From: JAXLYE01 sp046351595
GTDB taxonomy: Bacteria; Myxococcota_A; Polyangia; Palsa-1104; JAEUJZ01
DNA: 64,000 nt
Direction: 5' to 3'
Assembly (NCBI GenBank): GCA_046351595.1
Contig: JAXLYE010000002.1
Coordinates: forward strand, 124,001 to 188,000
Position 1 is the first letter of the stretch; each line of letters opens with the position of its first letter. Under the pieces are notes generated by a model that was given only the letters and a program-made list of their open reading frames with translations, was not told where the DNA came from and ran no database searches. Shown here in pieces: positions 33,645 through 43,240 of this stretch. Both the position numbers and the translations under genes were made by a program.

Positions 33645-35663
33645 TCAGTAGCGGTGCAGGATGAGGCCGTTGGCGCCGACGACGACGATGTCGCTCGACG
33701 AGGCGGCCGAGATGCTCTGGTACGGCTGCAGCGTCAGCGTCGGCTCGGTCAGCCAGTCGGTGCCGGAGCGGCGCATGAGCACGCCCTGGGTGCCGGCCAC
33801 CCAGATCTCGGAGGCGCTCCCGGGCACCAGGGTCGCGGAGGTCCCGGCGGCCCCGCCGGCGAGCGGCTTGACCTGGATCACCTGCCAGCTCGACGTGGCG
33901 GCGGTGCGGCGCAGGACCAGGCCCTTGTTGCCGAACGCGAGCAGCCCGTCCTCGCTGCTGCCGACGAGCGCCAGGAAGCTCTCGGTGGTCATGCCCGGCG
34001 CCTCCTGCTTCCAGGTGGTGCCCTGTCGGCGCCAGATCGCGCCGTTGGAGCCGGCGACGAAGACGACCTCGTTGCCGCCGCCGCCGCTGCCCCAGACCGC
34101 GAAGAACTCGGTGGTGAGCGGGCCGCCCATGGGGTCGGGCACCGGCCCCCAGCCGGTCGCGCCCTTGCGGAAGACGCGGCCGCCGCGGCCGACGACGTAG
34201 ACGCTGTCCGCGCCGACCCAGACCCCGGTCAGCTCGCCGCTGGTGAGGGTGGCGCCCTCGATGGCCCAGTTGGCGCCGGTGCGGTGGACGATGGTGCCCT
34301 CGGTGCCGACCGCGTAGACGTCGGCGGCGCCGGCGCCGCTGGAGTAGCCCGAGACCGCGTTGAACGACGAGGAGGTGGGCACGCCGGTGACCTGCTGCCA
34401 GCGGCCCTGCGCGCCGATGCCGGTGCGCTGCAGGATGGTGCCGTCGCCGCCGACGGCGTAGACCTCGCTGGGGTTGCGCGCCCAGACGGACATCAGCGAC
34501 GAAGTCGTCACGCGCTGCGACAGCGCCTGCCAGGTGCCCTTGTCGCGGCGCAGGATGGTGCCGAGGTTGCCGACGGCGTAGACCGTGGCCTGGCCGTCGC
34601 GCTCGGTGCCCCACAGCGCCGAGAGCAGCTCGCCGGTGAGCGCCGGGCTGCCCTCGTTCTGCCAGGTGCCGCTCGGGTCGCGGCGCAAGATGGTGCCGCG
34701 CGCGCCGACGGCCCAGACCTCGGTGGCGGTGCCCCACAGCGCCGTCAGCTGGGCGCTGGTCGGCGGCGTCTCGGGGGCCCAGGCGTTGCTCTTCTTGTGC
34801 AGCACCACGCCGCCGTCGCCGACGGCGTAGACCTCGCCGTTGGCGGCGTTGAGCCAGGTGGCGTTGAGCTGCTGGGTGACGAGGTTGTCGGCCTCCTTCA
34901 TCCAGTTGCCGCCGACGCGGTGGACGATGCGGCCGTTGGCGCCGACGGCGTAGACGTCCACGCCGCCGCCGCCGCCGGTGCCGGTGATGCCGAACAGCGA
35001 GTCGGTGGTGGTGGTCGCGCCCTCGCGCGCCCAGCTCGCGCCGCGGTTGCTGACGCGGAACAGGCGGCCGGTGGTGCCGGCGACGAAGAACTCGCCCGGG
35101 GTCGAGCTGGCCCAGACCGCGTTGAGCGCGCCGTCGCCGGTGCCGAGCACGGGGTTGAGATCGCTCCAGGCGCCGGCCTGGCGCTGCAGCGCGAGGTCGT
35201 AGATGCCGACGGCCAGCACCGTCGCCGCGCCGCTGACGATCTGGCCCGAGAGGCCGAGGACGACGCGGCGGTCGAAGCCGAACGCCTGCTCCATGCGCCA
35301 GCCGGTGGCGCCGCCGACCATCAGGGTGCCGCTGTCGCCGCCGACGTAGAGCTCGTCCTGATCGGCGGTGCGGCCGGGCACGCCCCAGACCGCGCGCAGG
35401 TTGTTGCTCGTCGGCAGCGGGCTCTCGAAGTGCCAGGCGGGGCCGGTCGGGATCGTGCCGCCGTCGGTCTTCCCGAGGTCGGTGCCGCCGTCGCGGCCGC
35501 CCGGCGGCGGCGCCACGTCGTTCACCGGGACCTCGACGCACCCCAGCAGCGCCGAGCACAGCATCGGCGCCGCAGCGAGCAAGGCTCGTGTCAGGGAGCA
35601 AGAGCCAACTGCGGGCGGCGCGTTACGCCGGGGACTTTCGTGCGGAAGACTGTCTCGGACCAT
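33645..35663 (-). CDS. Lipoprotein with beta-propeller-like repeats
   Basis: A 672-residue protein. The signal peptide ends in SALLGC (Cys42), so it is a lipoprotein. From about residue 75 on, a unit of roughly 45-50 residues recurs about twelve times, each with VYAVG..G.I.HR and L..VWG segments. This is the pattern of YCF48/BNR-like beta-propellers, common as surface proteins in myxobacteria. The Asp/Gly/Thr-rich stretch near 50-72 is a flexible linker. The likely role is binding a protein or glycan at the cell surface. The stop lies 72 bases from the BtuF-like gene start on the same strand. Confidence 0.75.
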   Translation of the reverse strand: MVRDSLPHESPRRNAPPAVGSCSLTRALLAAAPMLCSALLGCVEVPVNDVAPPPGGRDGGTDLGKTDGGTIPTGPAWHFESPLPTSNNLRAVWGVPGRTADQDELYVGGDSGTLMVGGATGWRMEQAFGFDRRVVLGLSGQIVSGAATVLAVGIYDLALQRQAGAWSDLNPVLGTGDGALNAVWASSTPGEFFVAGTTGRLFRVSNRGASWAREGATTTTDSLFGITGTGGGGGVDVYAVGANGRIVHRVGGNWMKEADNLVTQQLNATWLNAANGEVYAVGDGGVVLHKKSNAWAPETPPTSAQLTALWGTATEVWAVGARGTILRRDPSGTWQNEGSPALTGELLSALWGTERDGQATVYAVGNLGTILRRDKGTWQALSQRVTTSSLMSVWARNPSEVYAVGGDGTILQRTGIGAQGRWQQVTGVPTSSSFNAVSGYSSGAGAADVYAVGTEGTIVHRTGANWAIEGATLTSGELTGVWVGADSVYVVGRGGRVFRKGATGWGPVPDPMGGPLTTEFFAVWGSGGGGNEVVFVAGSNGAIWRRQGTTWKQEAPGMTTESFLALVGSSEDGLLAFGNKGLVLRRTAATSSWQVIQVKPLAGGAAGTSATLVPGSASEIWVAGTQGVLMRRSGTDWLTEPTLTLQPYQSISAASSSDIVVVGANGLILHRY

Positions 35664-35987
35664 AAACCCATCGTCGCGAGCGGGTCTGTCAGTGTCAAGG
35701 CGTCGTCGCCGAACCGGTCCGCAGCGCTGGAACAAAATGCCGCCGCGGGCGCGGCCGGGCCCGCCGCCCGGCGCCGCTTGCACCCTTATCGACCTTGCGG
35801 ACATGGACCGACAGCCGCGCGCGGGCCCGACCTCCCACGCGCCCGCAGCGCTCGTGCGCACGCTCGCAGCGCTCGTGCGCACACGCATGGATGAGGACCT
35901 CCGACCCGCGTCCGGCCGGCGGCTGTGAGCGACGGCACGCTCGTGCGCTGCCCGGGACGGTCCAAGGCGCGGTACAGTGAACCTGCA
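35664..35987. other. Divergent intergenic region with a 21-bp duplication
   Basis: This gap separates the propeller lipoprotein from the apyrase-like gene. A 21-base unit containing CGCAGCGCTCGTGCGCAC occurs twice in tandem, at 35844-35864 and from 35865. A related GCACGCTCGTGCGC lies at 35937. Each holds the palindrome AGCGCT. The sites are 105-145 bases before the apyrase ATG and could be operators. No clear -35/-10 pair is seen. Confidence 0.5.
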
Positions 35988-37301
35988 ATGGTCCGCTCGT
36001 CGCGCTCTGGTCAGGCTCTTGGCCTGGCTCGCCTGTTGTTGCTCTCGCTCTTGCTGGCTCCTTTGGGCTGCGGCCCGGCGACGCGGTCGGCGTCGACGAC
36101 GGCGCCGACGCCGGGGGGCGCGGTCGCACCGGCGCGGGAGCCGGCCGTGCACCTGGTCATCGACATCGGCTCGTCGGGGACGCGCTTCTGCATGTACCAG
36201 GTCAGCGGCGTCGACGACGGCGCCGGCGCCTGCCGGATCACCGGGGCGCGGGCGGTGTGCAGCCGCGCAAAGGGCGGCCTGGCCAAGCTGACCAAGGGCA
36301 AGCCCGTCGCCGAGGTGCCCGCGATCATCGGACCCAGCCTGCGCAGCGGCTGGGAGGCGCTCGGCGACCCGGCGCGCGAGGGCGACCCCGTGCTGCGCGC
36401 CCGCCTGCGCTCGGCGGCGGCGCTCGGCACCGGCGGCTTCCGCGACGGCGCGACCGGCCAGCCCGTGGACCTGGCGACGCGGCCCGAGTGGAAGGCGGTG
36501 TTCGTCGAGGTCGAGCGCTTCCTGCGCGACGAGGCGCACATCGGCAGCGTGCTGGCCCGGCCGATCACCGGTGAGGAAGAGGGCCGCCTGGCCTGGCTCG
36601 GGCTGGCGCAGGGCCCGGACCTGCAGCGCACGCCGCGCGACTTCGCGACCATCGAGACCGGCGGCGCCACCATCCAGCTCGCCGTCGGCAGCAAGGGCGC
36701 CCGCTACGCCGACATCGAGGTCGCCACCGAGCCGCGCGGCCAGGACGTGGTCTTCGATCGCCTGAGCGCGGCCCGCGACAAGGGCGAGCCCGGCGGCGCC
36801 GAGTTCGACGCCTGCTACAGCCCCAAGGAGCGCGCGCGCCAGGACGGCACGCGCTGCATCACCCTTTTACGCGAGCGCGTCTTCAAGGACTCGGCGGTCA
36901 AGGGCCTGGCCGACGCCAAGACGCCGCGGCGCCTGTACGGGCTCGGGCTGCCGTGGGGCGATCTGTTCAAGAGCTACCCGGCGGCGGCGCCCTGGCCGAA
37001 GAAGGAAGACACCGCCATGCGCGAGAAGCTCGGCCTCGCCAACCTGCAGCAGCTCGCGGCCAAGCTGTGCCCGCTCAGCGACGACGAGATCGCCGGTTAT
37101 GCGCCGCGCGCGTTCGCGATCATCAAGGATCCGGCGACCGGCACCTCGACCGGGCGCTCGTGCTTCTACGTCGCCTACCACGCCGCGTTCTTCGAGGCGG
37201 TGCGCCATGCCGCTTCGGCCGAGGAGATCTACTCGGCCGACGAGGATCAGTGGGCGCGCGGCGCCGCCGTGACGCACGACTTCTTCAGCGGCTGCCGCTA
37301 G
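35988..37301 (+). CDS. GDA1/CD39-family apyrase-like lipoprotein (NTPDase)
   Basis: A 437-residue protein. The lipoprotein signal ends in LAPLGC (Cys28). The actin-fold nucleotide phosphatase motifs (apyrase conserved regions) are recognisable: DIGSSGTR at 59-66 (ACR1), ALGTGGFRDG at 145-154 (ACR2-like), TGEEEG at 194-199 with the catalytic Glu (ACR3) and ETGGATIQ at 223-230 (ACR4). NTPDases hydrolyse extracellular nucleoside tri- and diphosphates. Secreted NTPDases are typical of eukaryotes and rare in bacteria (Legionella has one). The nearest alternative, Ppx/GppA exopolyphosphatase, shares the fold but lacks the GSSGTR wording. An extracellular nucleotide-scavenging or signalling role is inferred. 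Confidence 0.8.
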   Translation: MVRSSRSGQALGLARLLLLSLLLAPLGCGPATRSASTTAPTPGGAVAPAREPAVHLVIDIGSSGTRFCMYQVSGVDDGAGACRITGARAVCSRAKGGLAKLTKGKPVAEVPAIIGPSLRSGWEALGDPAREGDPVLRARLRSAAALGTGGFRDGATGQPVDLATRPEWKAVFVEVERFLRDEAHIGSVLARPITGEEEGRLAWLGLAQGPDLQRTPRDFATIETGGATIQLAVGSKGARYADIEVATEPRGQDVVFDRLSAARDKGEPGGAEFDACYSPKERARQDGTRCITLLRERVFKDSAVKGLADAKTPRRLYGLGLPWGDLFKSYPAAAPWPKKEDTAMREKLGLANLQQLAAKLCPLSDDEIAGYAPRAFAIIKDPATGTSTGRSCFYVAYHAAFFEAVRHAASAEEIYSADEDQWARGAAVTHDFFSGCR

Positions 37302-37449
37302 ACCTCGCGGTCGCGACCCGATCAGCAGACCTGCGCCGCTCGCATCCTGGGGGGCTTGGGGCCGGGCAAGGGTCCCGCGGGAACCTAGTGCTCGCGCGGG
37401 TGTCCAGGCCCATCGAAGACCCGCCGTGCGGGCAAATTAGGATGGGACC

Positions 37450-40400
37450 ATGCGCAGACGTCAGCTGATCGGGGTCGTGGGGATCGCGTGCCTCTTGGCA
37501 CTGGGCATGGGCGGCCTCGGCACCAGCCTGGCCAAGCGCCGCCTGCCGACGGGCATACGCGAGTCCCGGTTCTTCCGGGTCGACATGGACCAGCACAAGG
37601 TCCTCGCCCCGAGCGAGCGCGTGGTCGCGGCGCTGAAGCTGGAGCTCTTGTCGGTCAGCACCGATCAGCCGCAGTACTGGCCCAACGAGAAGGTCTACCT
37701 GAAGGTGCTGGCGCTCGGGCGCGGCGGCCAGGCGGTGACCGGCCGGCTGCAGAAGCGTGACGGCATCGGCACCGACGTAAAGGGCACGCTCGACGAGCAG
37801 GGCGCCCTCGTCCTGGTCGTGCTCGACGGCGAGAAGGAGCGCCTCGAGCTCGGCGAGTACCGCCTCGACGTCACCGTCGGCGACAAGGCCAAGGCCGCGG
37901 CCACCTTCGCGGTCGTCGAGGGCACGCTCGGCGCGCTGTCGTTCGCGCACGAGTTCAAGAAGGTGACGCGCCCCGAGGAGCTCGAGCCGCTGCCCGGCGG
38001 CTTTTACCTGGGCAACGCCGCCGCGGCCGGCGCGCGCTGGGGCAACGGCCTGTCGTTCAAGAACGAGCTGCGCGTCTCGAACCACGGCTACGACGGCGAC
38101 GTCGAGGTGCACAGCCGCTGCATGCTGCCCGGCTGCAACGGCGTCGAGGCCGGGCCGGCGCAGACGATGCACGCGGAGAAGGGCGTGCTGCAGGGCACCC
38201 TCGACATCCGCGGCCACTCCGGCCCGTTCCAGATCGAGGTGGTGACGCCGCGCGGCAGCCTGCGCCACCAGTTCGAGGGCACAAGCCACGTCGAGCGCGA
38301 CATGGTCGCGGTGGCCGGCGGCGTGAGCTTCAGCCACCGCGCCGGCCTCGCGCCCTACGAGAAGACGACGCAGGTGCCGGGCCGCGACCTGTTCGTCGAG
38401 TCCAAGCGCGCCGCCGACGACCCGTTCCTCGTCGAGTCGGTGATCGCGCACGGCGGCAAGCTGAAGATCGCCGTGCAGAGGGCGGTGCGGGCGCCGCTGC
38501 TCGTCGTGCACCAGCAGAAGGCCGCGGGCGGCTTCAGCGCGCGCACGGTGCCGCTCGGCGCGGAGCTTAAGCCCGGGCGCACGCTCGAGGTCGAGGTCGC
38601 GCCGCCGTACTCGCTGGTCACCCTCGGCGGCTTCGTCGGCCCCGAGTTCAAGGAGTTCAAGGAGGGCTGGGCGCTCGGCTTCGTGCCGGCGCAGCTGCAG
38701 CTCGCGGTCGAGGCGCCGGCCGACGGGCGGGCGCTCAGCAAGGTGCCGGTCGTTTTGCGCGCGCGCGACGGCGCCGGCAAGGCCGCCCGGGTCTCGGTCC
38801 TGGTCGAGGTCTACGACAACCGCGTGCCGTCGCGCAGCCCGGCGGCGCTGCTCGGCTCGGCGATCGGCGACTCGATGCGCAGCACCTCGCAGTCGGTTTC
38901 GCGCTGGGTCGACGGAACCGGCTGGATCGACGAGCCCGATCCCGAGCCGCGCGAGCGGCGGCCCGCGCCGCGCTCGCCGGTGCCGACGCTGAAGAAGAAG
39001 GAGGTTTCGGTCAGCGGCTACGGCGGCCTCGGGCTCAGCGGCCGCGGCGTCGGCGGCGGCGGCATCGGCGACGCGACGATCGGCATCGGCAGCATCGGCA
39101 CCATCGGCCGCGGCGCCGGCAAGGCGAGCGGCGCGGGCTACGGCTACGGCTCGGGCGCGCTGGCCGCACCGCGACCGATGGCCTCGCGCCCAGGCGGCAG
39201 CGGCTCGGCCCCGAACCCGGCGCAGGAGCTTCCGCGCGAGGAGGTCCGCGAGGGCGAGCGCAAGGTGGTGCTGTGCGAGCGGGTCGTCACCGACGAAAAC
39301 GGCGAGGCGAAGCTGGAGGTCACGCTGCCGCCGCAGCTCGGGCGCGTGGTGGTGCGGGCGGTGGCGGTGCGCGGGCTCGACTACCTGGCGACGCAGCGCG
39401 AGCTCGACGTGCGCCGCGACGCCGGCGTCGAGCCGCACCTGCCGCGGACGTTCCTGCCCGGCGCCGAGCTCTTGATCTCGCTGGACACGGTGAACCAGAC
39501 CCGGGCTCCGCTTGTGCTGAGCGCGCGCGGCGCCGGCCTGGCGCAGCCGATCGAGCGCCCGGTCGCCGTCGGCAGCAGCACGCTGGAGCTGCCGCTCTCG
39601 CTGCGCGCGCCCGGCACGCTGGTCCTGCAGCTGCGCGACGAAGGCGGGCAGATCCTCGATCAGCGCGAGCAGGTGCTGCAGACGGTGGCCGCGCTGCCGG
39701 TGACCTACTCGCGGCTGGTGTTCGGCGAGGGCGGCGCGGTGCAGCTCGCGCCCGGCGAGTCGGCGCGGGTCTACGCCGGCGCCGGACCGCTGTTGCGCGG
39801 CATCGTGATGAACGTCGAGACCACGGTGCAGTCGTGGTTCGGGCACGCCGAGGCGCTGTCGGCGCGGGCGGCGGTGCGCGCGACGCTGCTCGCCGCGATC
39901 AAGAAGGGCCTGCTCGGCGACGAGGGCCTGGCGCACCAGCTGCGCACCGGCGTCGACAAGGACGTGCGCGATCTCGGCCAGGTGTTCTGCGCCGCCGACG
40001 GGCTGTGCAAGCCCTACCCGGGCGTCCAGCCCTCGCCGCTGTGGAGCGCGTGGGTGGCGCGCAACCTGGCGGCGACCGCCCGCGCCCTGGAGCAGGCCGG
40101 CAGCCCCGACGTGCGCGTCAAGACGGCGCTGCTCGGCGCGCGCGAGCTGTCCGCGCGCATCCGCGCCGCGCTCACCGCCCGCGGCCTCAAGCTCGAGGAG
40201 CTCGCCGGCATCAACGCCGACGGCGAGGACGTGGTGCCGGTCGAGCTCGACGGGCAGGTCGTCTACCGCGTGCTCACCGACGACGCGGTGACGCGCTGGG
40301 CGAGCGAGCGGCTGCTGCCGCGCCTCGACCTCGATCAGCAGAGCGCCGACGTGGCGATGAGCCGCGCCTACGACACGTTCCGCTTCCTGCGCGCCTTCGA

Positions 40401-41145
40401 GCGCGTCGGCGCGCTGCAGTACCTGACCGAGCTGGCGACGGCGTATTACCTGAAGGGCGATACGGCGCGCTTCGCCCGGCTGTACCGGCAGGTGGCGCGC
40501 GGCCTGATCCTGTCGCAGGAGCCGGGGCTCGTGCAGGGCCCGGCGCTGCTCGGCGGCGTGTACTCGACGCCGATGGCGCTGGTGCGCTTCCTCGAGCTGC
40601 AGCTGCTCGTCGGGCAGAAGCACAAGGCCGAGAGCGTCGTCGCGCCCGACGGCAAGCCCGCCGCCTTCGAGCAGCTGGTGCAGGGGCCGGCGGCGCTTCC
40701 GGTGCCGGCCGGCGCCATCGCCCGCATCGACCAGCGCGGCACCGTGCGCCTTGTGCCCTCGCCCGCCGGTCAGAGCCCAGGCGCCCGCGTGCAGCTCAGC
40801 CGCGCCGCGCTGCGCCCCGGCGAGGAGCTCGAGCTCGGCCTCACCCTCGACAGCGACCGCGACCCGCTGGAGCACTACGCGATCATCGTCGCGCCGGCCA
40901 CCACCAGCATCAAGCAGACCGCGGACGTGCTGTCGGACTACCGCGGCCAGCTGATCTACGGGCAGCAGGGCCAGGGCGGCACCCAGATGCAGCTCGTCGT
41001 CGTGCCCTTCCGCGGCGCGCGCTCGATGCGGCTTTTGCTCGAGGGCGCCTACCGCGGCCGGGCGCCGGGGCTGTTGATGATCCGCCACATCGAGGGCGCG
41101 ATGCGCCCGGCCGGCGTCGCCATCCCCGAGGTGACGGTGCGCTAG
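37450..41145 (+). CDS. Secreted alpha-2-macroglobulin-like protein without thioester
   Basis: A 1231-residue exported protein. The signal peptide covers the first ~28 residues. Repeated beta-sandwich segments with the MG-domain pattern follow (PNEKVYLKVLALG, EYRLDVTVGD). A Gly-rich low-complexity linker sits near residues 520-600, and then comes the ANA-like LPPQLGRVVVRAVAV and EPHLPRTFLPGAELLISLDTVNQ region of alpha-2-macroglobulins. The C-terminal third is alpha-helical, like the toroid that normally carries the CxEQ thioester, but that motif is absent. It may be a protease-trapping or scaffold protein in the envelope. AGGA lies before the ATG. It is followed after 76 bases by a transglutaminase-like protein that may act with it. 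Confidence 0.7.
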   Translation: MRRRQLIGVVGIACLLALGMGGLGTSLAKRRLPTGIRESRFFRVDMDQHKVLAPSERVVAALKLELLSVSTDQPQYWPNEKVYLKVLALGRGGQAVTGRLQKRDGIGTDVKGTLDEQGALVLVVLDGEKERLELGEYRLDVTVGDKAKAAATFAVVEGTLGALSFAHEFKKVTRPEELEPLPGGFYLGNAAAAGARWGNGLSFKNELRVSNHGYDGDVEVHSRCMLPGCNGVEAGPAQTMHAEKGVLQGTLDIRGHSGPFQIEVVTPRGSLRHQFEGTSHVERDMVAVAGGVSFSHRAGLAPYEKTTQVPGRDLFVESKRAADDPFLVESVIAHGGKLKIAVQRAVRAPLLVVHQQKAAGGFSARTVPLGAELKPGRTLEVEVAPPYSLVTLGGFVGPEFKEFKEGWALGFVPAQLQLAVEAPADGRALSKVPVVLRARDGAGKAARVSVLVEVYDNRVPSRSPAALLGSAIGDSMRSTSQSVSRWVDGTGWIDEPDPEPRERRPAPRSPVPTLKKKEVSVSGYGGLGLSGRGVGGGGIGDATIGIGSIGTIGRGAGKASGAGYGYGSGALAAPRPMASRPGGSGSAPNPAQELPREEVREGERKVVLCERVVTDENGEAKLEVTLPPQLGRVVVRAVAVRGLDYLATQRELDVRRDAGVEPHLPRTFLPGAELLISLDTVNQTRAPLVLSARGAGLAQPIERPVAVGSSTLELPLSLRAPGTLVLQLRDEGGQILDQREQVLQTVAALPVTYSRLVFGEGGAVQLAPGESARVYAGAGPLLRGIVMNVETTVQSWFGHAEALSARAAVRATLLAAIKKGLLGDEGLAHQLRTGVDKDVRDLGQVFCAADGLCKPYPGVQPSPLWSAWVARNLAATARALEQAGSPDVRVKTALLGARELSARIRAALTARGLKLEELAGINADGEDVVPVELDGQVVYRVLTDDAVTRWASERLLPRLDLDQQSADVAMSRAYDTFRFLRAFERVGALQYLTELATAYYLKGDTARFARLYRQVARGLILSQEPGLVQGPALLGGVYSTPMALVRFLELQLLVGQKHKAESVVAPDGKPAAFEQLVQGPAALPVPAGAIARIDQRGTVRLVPSPAGQSPGARVQLSRAALRPGEELELGLTLDSDRDPLEHYAIIVAPATTSIKQTADVLSDYRGQLIYGQQGQGGTQMQLVVVPFRGARSMRLLLEGAYRGRAPGLLMIRHIEGAMRPAGVAIPEVTVR

Positions 41146-41221
41146 CGGCGCGCAGCCCGGCGGCGCGAGCGGCTATGATTCCGAGGTGGCGCGTGACCCG
41201 ATGGACCAGGAGCAGCGGGCG

Positions 41222-43240
41222 ATGACCGGCCGGCGCGGCGTCCGGCTGGGGGCCGGCCTCGCCCGCTGGCTGCTGCTCGGGTTGCTGGCGAGCGGCGCCG
41301 GCCACCTGCGCGCCCAGCCCGTGGTCCTGCACGAGCCGGTAGCGGCGCCCAAGCTGCGCTGCGAGAGCGGCGCCTGTCGCTCGGAGGGCGCGCCGCCCGA
41401 GTCGCTGCCCGAGGCGGTGATGAGCGGCGAGGGCCTGATCGCGGCGCCGAGCCCGCGCCCGGCGCCCGGTGCCGACGAGCAGATCTACTCGCAGTCCTCG
41501 TCGGTCGACAACCCCCTGGCCCGCGGCGCGCCGCAGCCCGGCACCGATCCGCCGCCGGCCCGCCGCTCGCGCATGCTGCCCGACGCCGAGACCGGGCCCG
41601 AGCAGCCGGGCGAGCGCCTCTACCACGAGGTCTTCAACCCCGCCGTCTTCCCGTACAAGCGCATGACCGCGCTCGATGTCGTCGACAGCGACGGCGCGCT
41701 CGCCATCGAGGTGCCGGGCCTGCGGTCGCTGCCCGTCGGCGACGGCCGCGTCACGCCGGGCCGCGATCCCTTCTACGGCTCGGTGGTGGTGGTCTTCGAC
41801 AGCGACAAGCCGGTGCCGCTGCCGACGCCGGCCGCCGGCATCCGGCTGCTGTCGTACAAGAGCTCGCCGCCGCGCACGCTGAGCTTCTACCTCGACGGGG
41901 CCGAGAACCTGTACGTGCGCTCGCCAGTGCGCGGGCGCCACCGCGTCATCTACCTGGTCGACGCGGCGCCGACCTACTTCGCGGGCCCGCTGTGGCAGCG
42001 CGGCGAGCGGCGGGCGCAGCTGCGCGACGTGCCGCGGGCGCTTTTGCCGGCGCTGCCCGGCCGCTTCCGCCGCGAGGCCGCGCGCGTGCTGCGCCACATC
42101 AACCTGCGCCCCGAGCCCGACTCCGACTACCAGGAGGTGCTGAGCCGCCTGGTCGGCTACTTCCGCGCCTTCCAGCTCGGCGAGCTCGACGAGGCCAGCG
42201 CCGACAAGTCGCTGTACCTGCGCATCAGCCTGTCGCAGCGCGGCGTCTGCCGGCACCGCGGCTACGCCTTCGTGATCACCGCGCTCGCCGCCGGCATCCC
42301 GGCCCGCTACATCGAGAACGAGCTGCACGTCTTCGTCGAGGTCTACGTCCCGCACGACGGCGGCGGCAGCTGGCGGCGCATCAACCTCGGCGGCGCGCCG
42401 CTGCAGCAGCGGGTCGTCGAGGGCGAGACCAAGGTCGCCTACCGCGAGAAGGGCGGCGATCCGTTCGAGCGCCCGCCATCGTTCCAGTCGGGCGCGCCGC
42501 CGCAGGTCACGGGCCTGCCCAAGCGCGCCGCTCGCAGCGAGCCCGGGACTGGCAGCCGCGGCGCCGGGGAGCTGCCGCCGCTCGACGGCCCCGAGGATCG
42601 GGCGCGGCGCGGCGAGAAGCCCGGGGCCCCGGACAGCGCTGCCGGCGAGCGCGGTGGCAAGGGCCCGCGCAGCCCGGACGCCGCCGGCCCCGAGCCCCCT
42701 GGCAAGCCCGGTGACAAGCCTGGTGACAAGCCCGGTGACAAGCCCGGCGACAAGCCCGGCGACAAGCCCGGCGGCGCCCGCGGCCCCGGCAGCGGCGGCA
42801 CCGGACCGGGCGGCGGCGGCTCCGGCGAGCCGAGCAGCGGCTCCGACGAGGAGCCGGCAGCGCCCGAGCTCCCCGGCGAGGACGACGTGGCCCGGCCCGA
42901 CGATCGGCGCCGCGAGCCTTCGAGCGGGGCGCTGATCCCGACGCGGGTCACGCTCGGGCTCGCGCCCGGCGCCGGCACGATCTACCGAGGCAGCTCGGTC
43001 CCGCTGCGCGGCAGCGTCCAGACCGCGCGCGGCTCGGCCGCCGGGCTCGAGGTGCTCATCTTGCTGGCGGCCCCCGACGGCGTCCGCCAGCTCGGCCGCG
43101 CCTTCACCACCGCCGACGGCAGCTTCCAGGCCGACGTCGAGATCCCGGCCGGCACGCCGCTCGGCCGCTTCCCGCTCATCGCCCGCGTGCGCGGCGACGA
43201 CACCCGGCGCGGCAGCAGCACCAGCGCCTACGACCGCTGA
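41222..43240 (+). CDS. Secreted transglutaminase-like protein with low-complexity linker
   Basis: A 672-residue protein. Residues 1-32 are a signal peptide. About 285-390 form a transglutaminase-like papain-fold domain: GVCRHRGYAF with Cys343, then ENELHVFVEVYV with His369. The third residue, usually Asp, is Asn (WRRINLGG), so activity is possible but not certain. Residues ~440-570 are disordered, with five tandem GDKP motifs near 500-520, and the last ~110 residues are an Ig-like beta domain. AGGAG lies nine bases before the ATG at 41222, which starts directly with a signal peptide; an ATG at 41201 and a GTG at 41186 are weaker alternatives. The stop codon is the first unit of a 23-bp palindromic array. 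Confidence 0.75.
   Translation: MTGRRGVRLGAGLARWLLLGLLASGAGHLRAQPVVLHEPVAAPKLRCESGACRSEGAPPESLPEAVMSGEGLIAAPSPRPAPGADEQIYSQSSSVDNPLARGAPQPGTDPPPARRSRMLPDAETGPEQPGERLYHEVFNPAVFPYKRMTALDVVDSDGALAIEVPGLRSLPVGDGRVTPGRDPFYGSVVVVFDSDKPVPLPTPAAGIRLLSYKSSPPRTLSFYLDGAENLYVRSPVRGRHRVIYLVDAAPTYFAGPLWQRGERRAQLRDVPRALLPALPGRFRREAARVLRHINLRPEPDSDYQEVLSRLVGYFRAFQLGELDEASADKSLYLRISLSQRGVCRHRGYAFVITALAAGIPARYIENELHVFVEVYVPHDGGGSWRRINLGGAPLQQRVVEGETKVAYREKGGDPFERPPSFQSGAPPQVTGLPKRAARSEPGTGSRGAGELPPLDGPEDRARRGEKPGAPDSAAGERGGKGPRSPDAAGPEPPGKPGDKPGDKPGDKPGDKPGDKPGGARGPGSGGTGPGGGGSGEPSSGSDEEPAAPELPGEDDVARPDDRRREPSSGALIPTRVTLGLAPGAGTIYRGSSVPLRGSVQTARGSAAGLEVLILLAAPDGVRQLGRAFTTADGSFQADVEIPAGTPLGRFPLIARVRGDDTRRGSSTSAYDR

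Noticed and set aside
37285..41088. A 1267-codon open frame on the minus strand opposite the macroglobulin-like gene
   Set aside because: Typical antisense openness of high-GC coding DNA. The plus strand has signal peptide, RBS and domain pattern; the minus translation has none.
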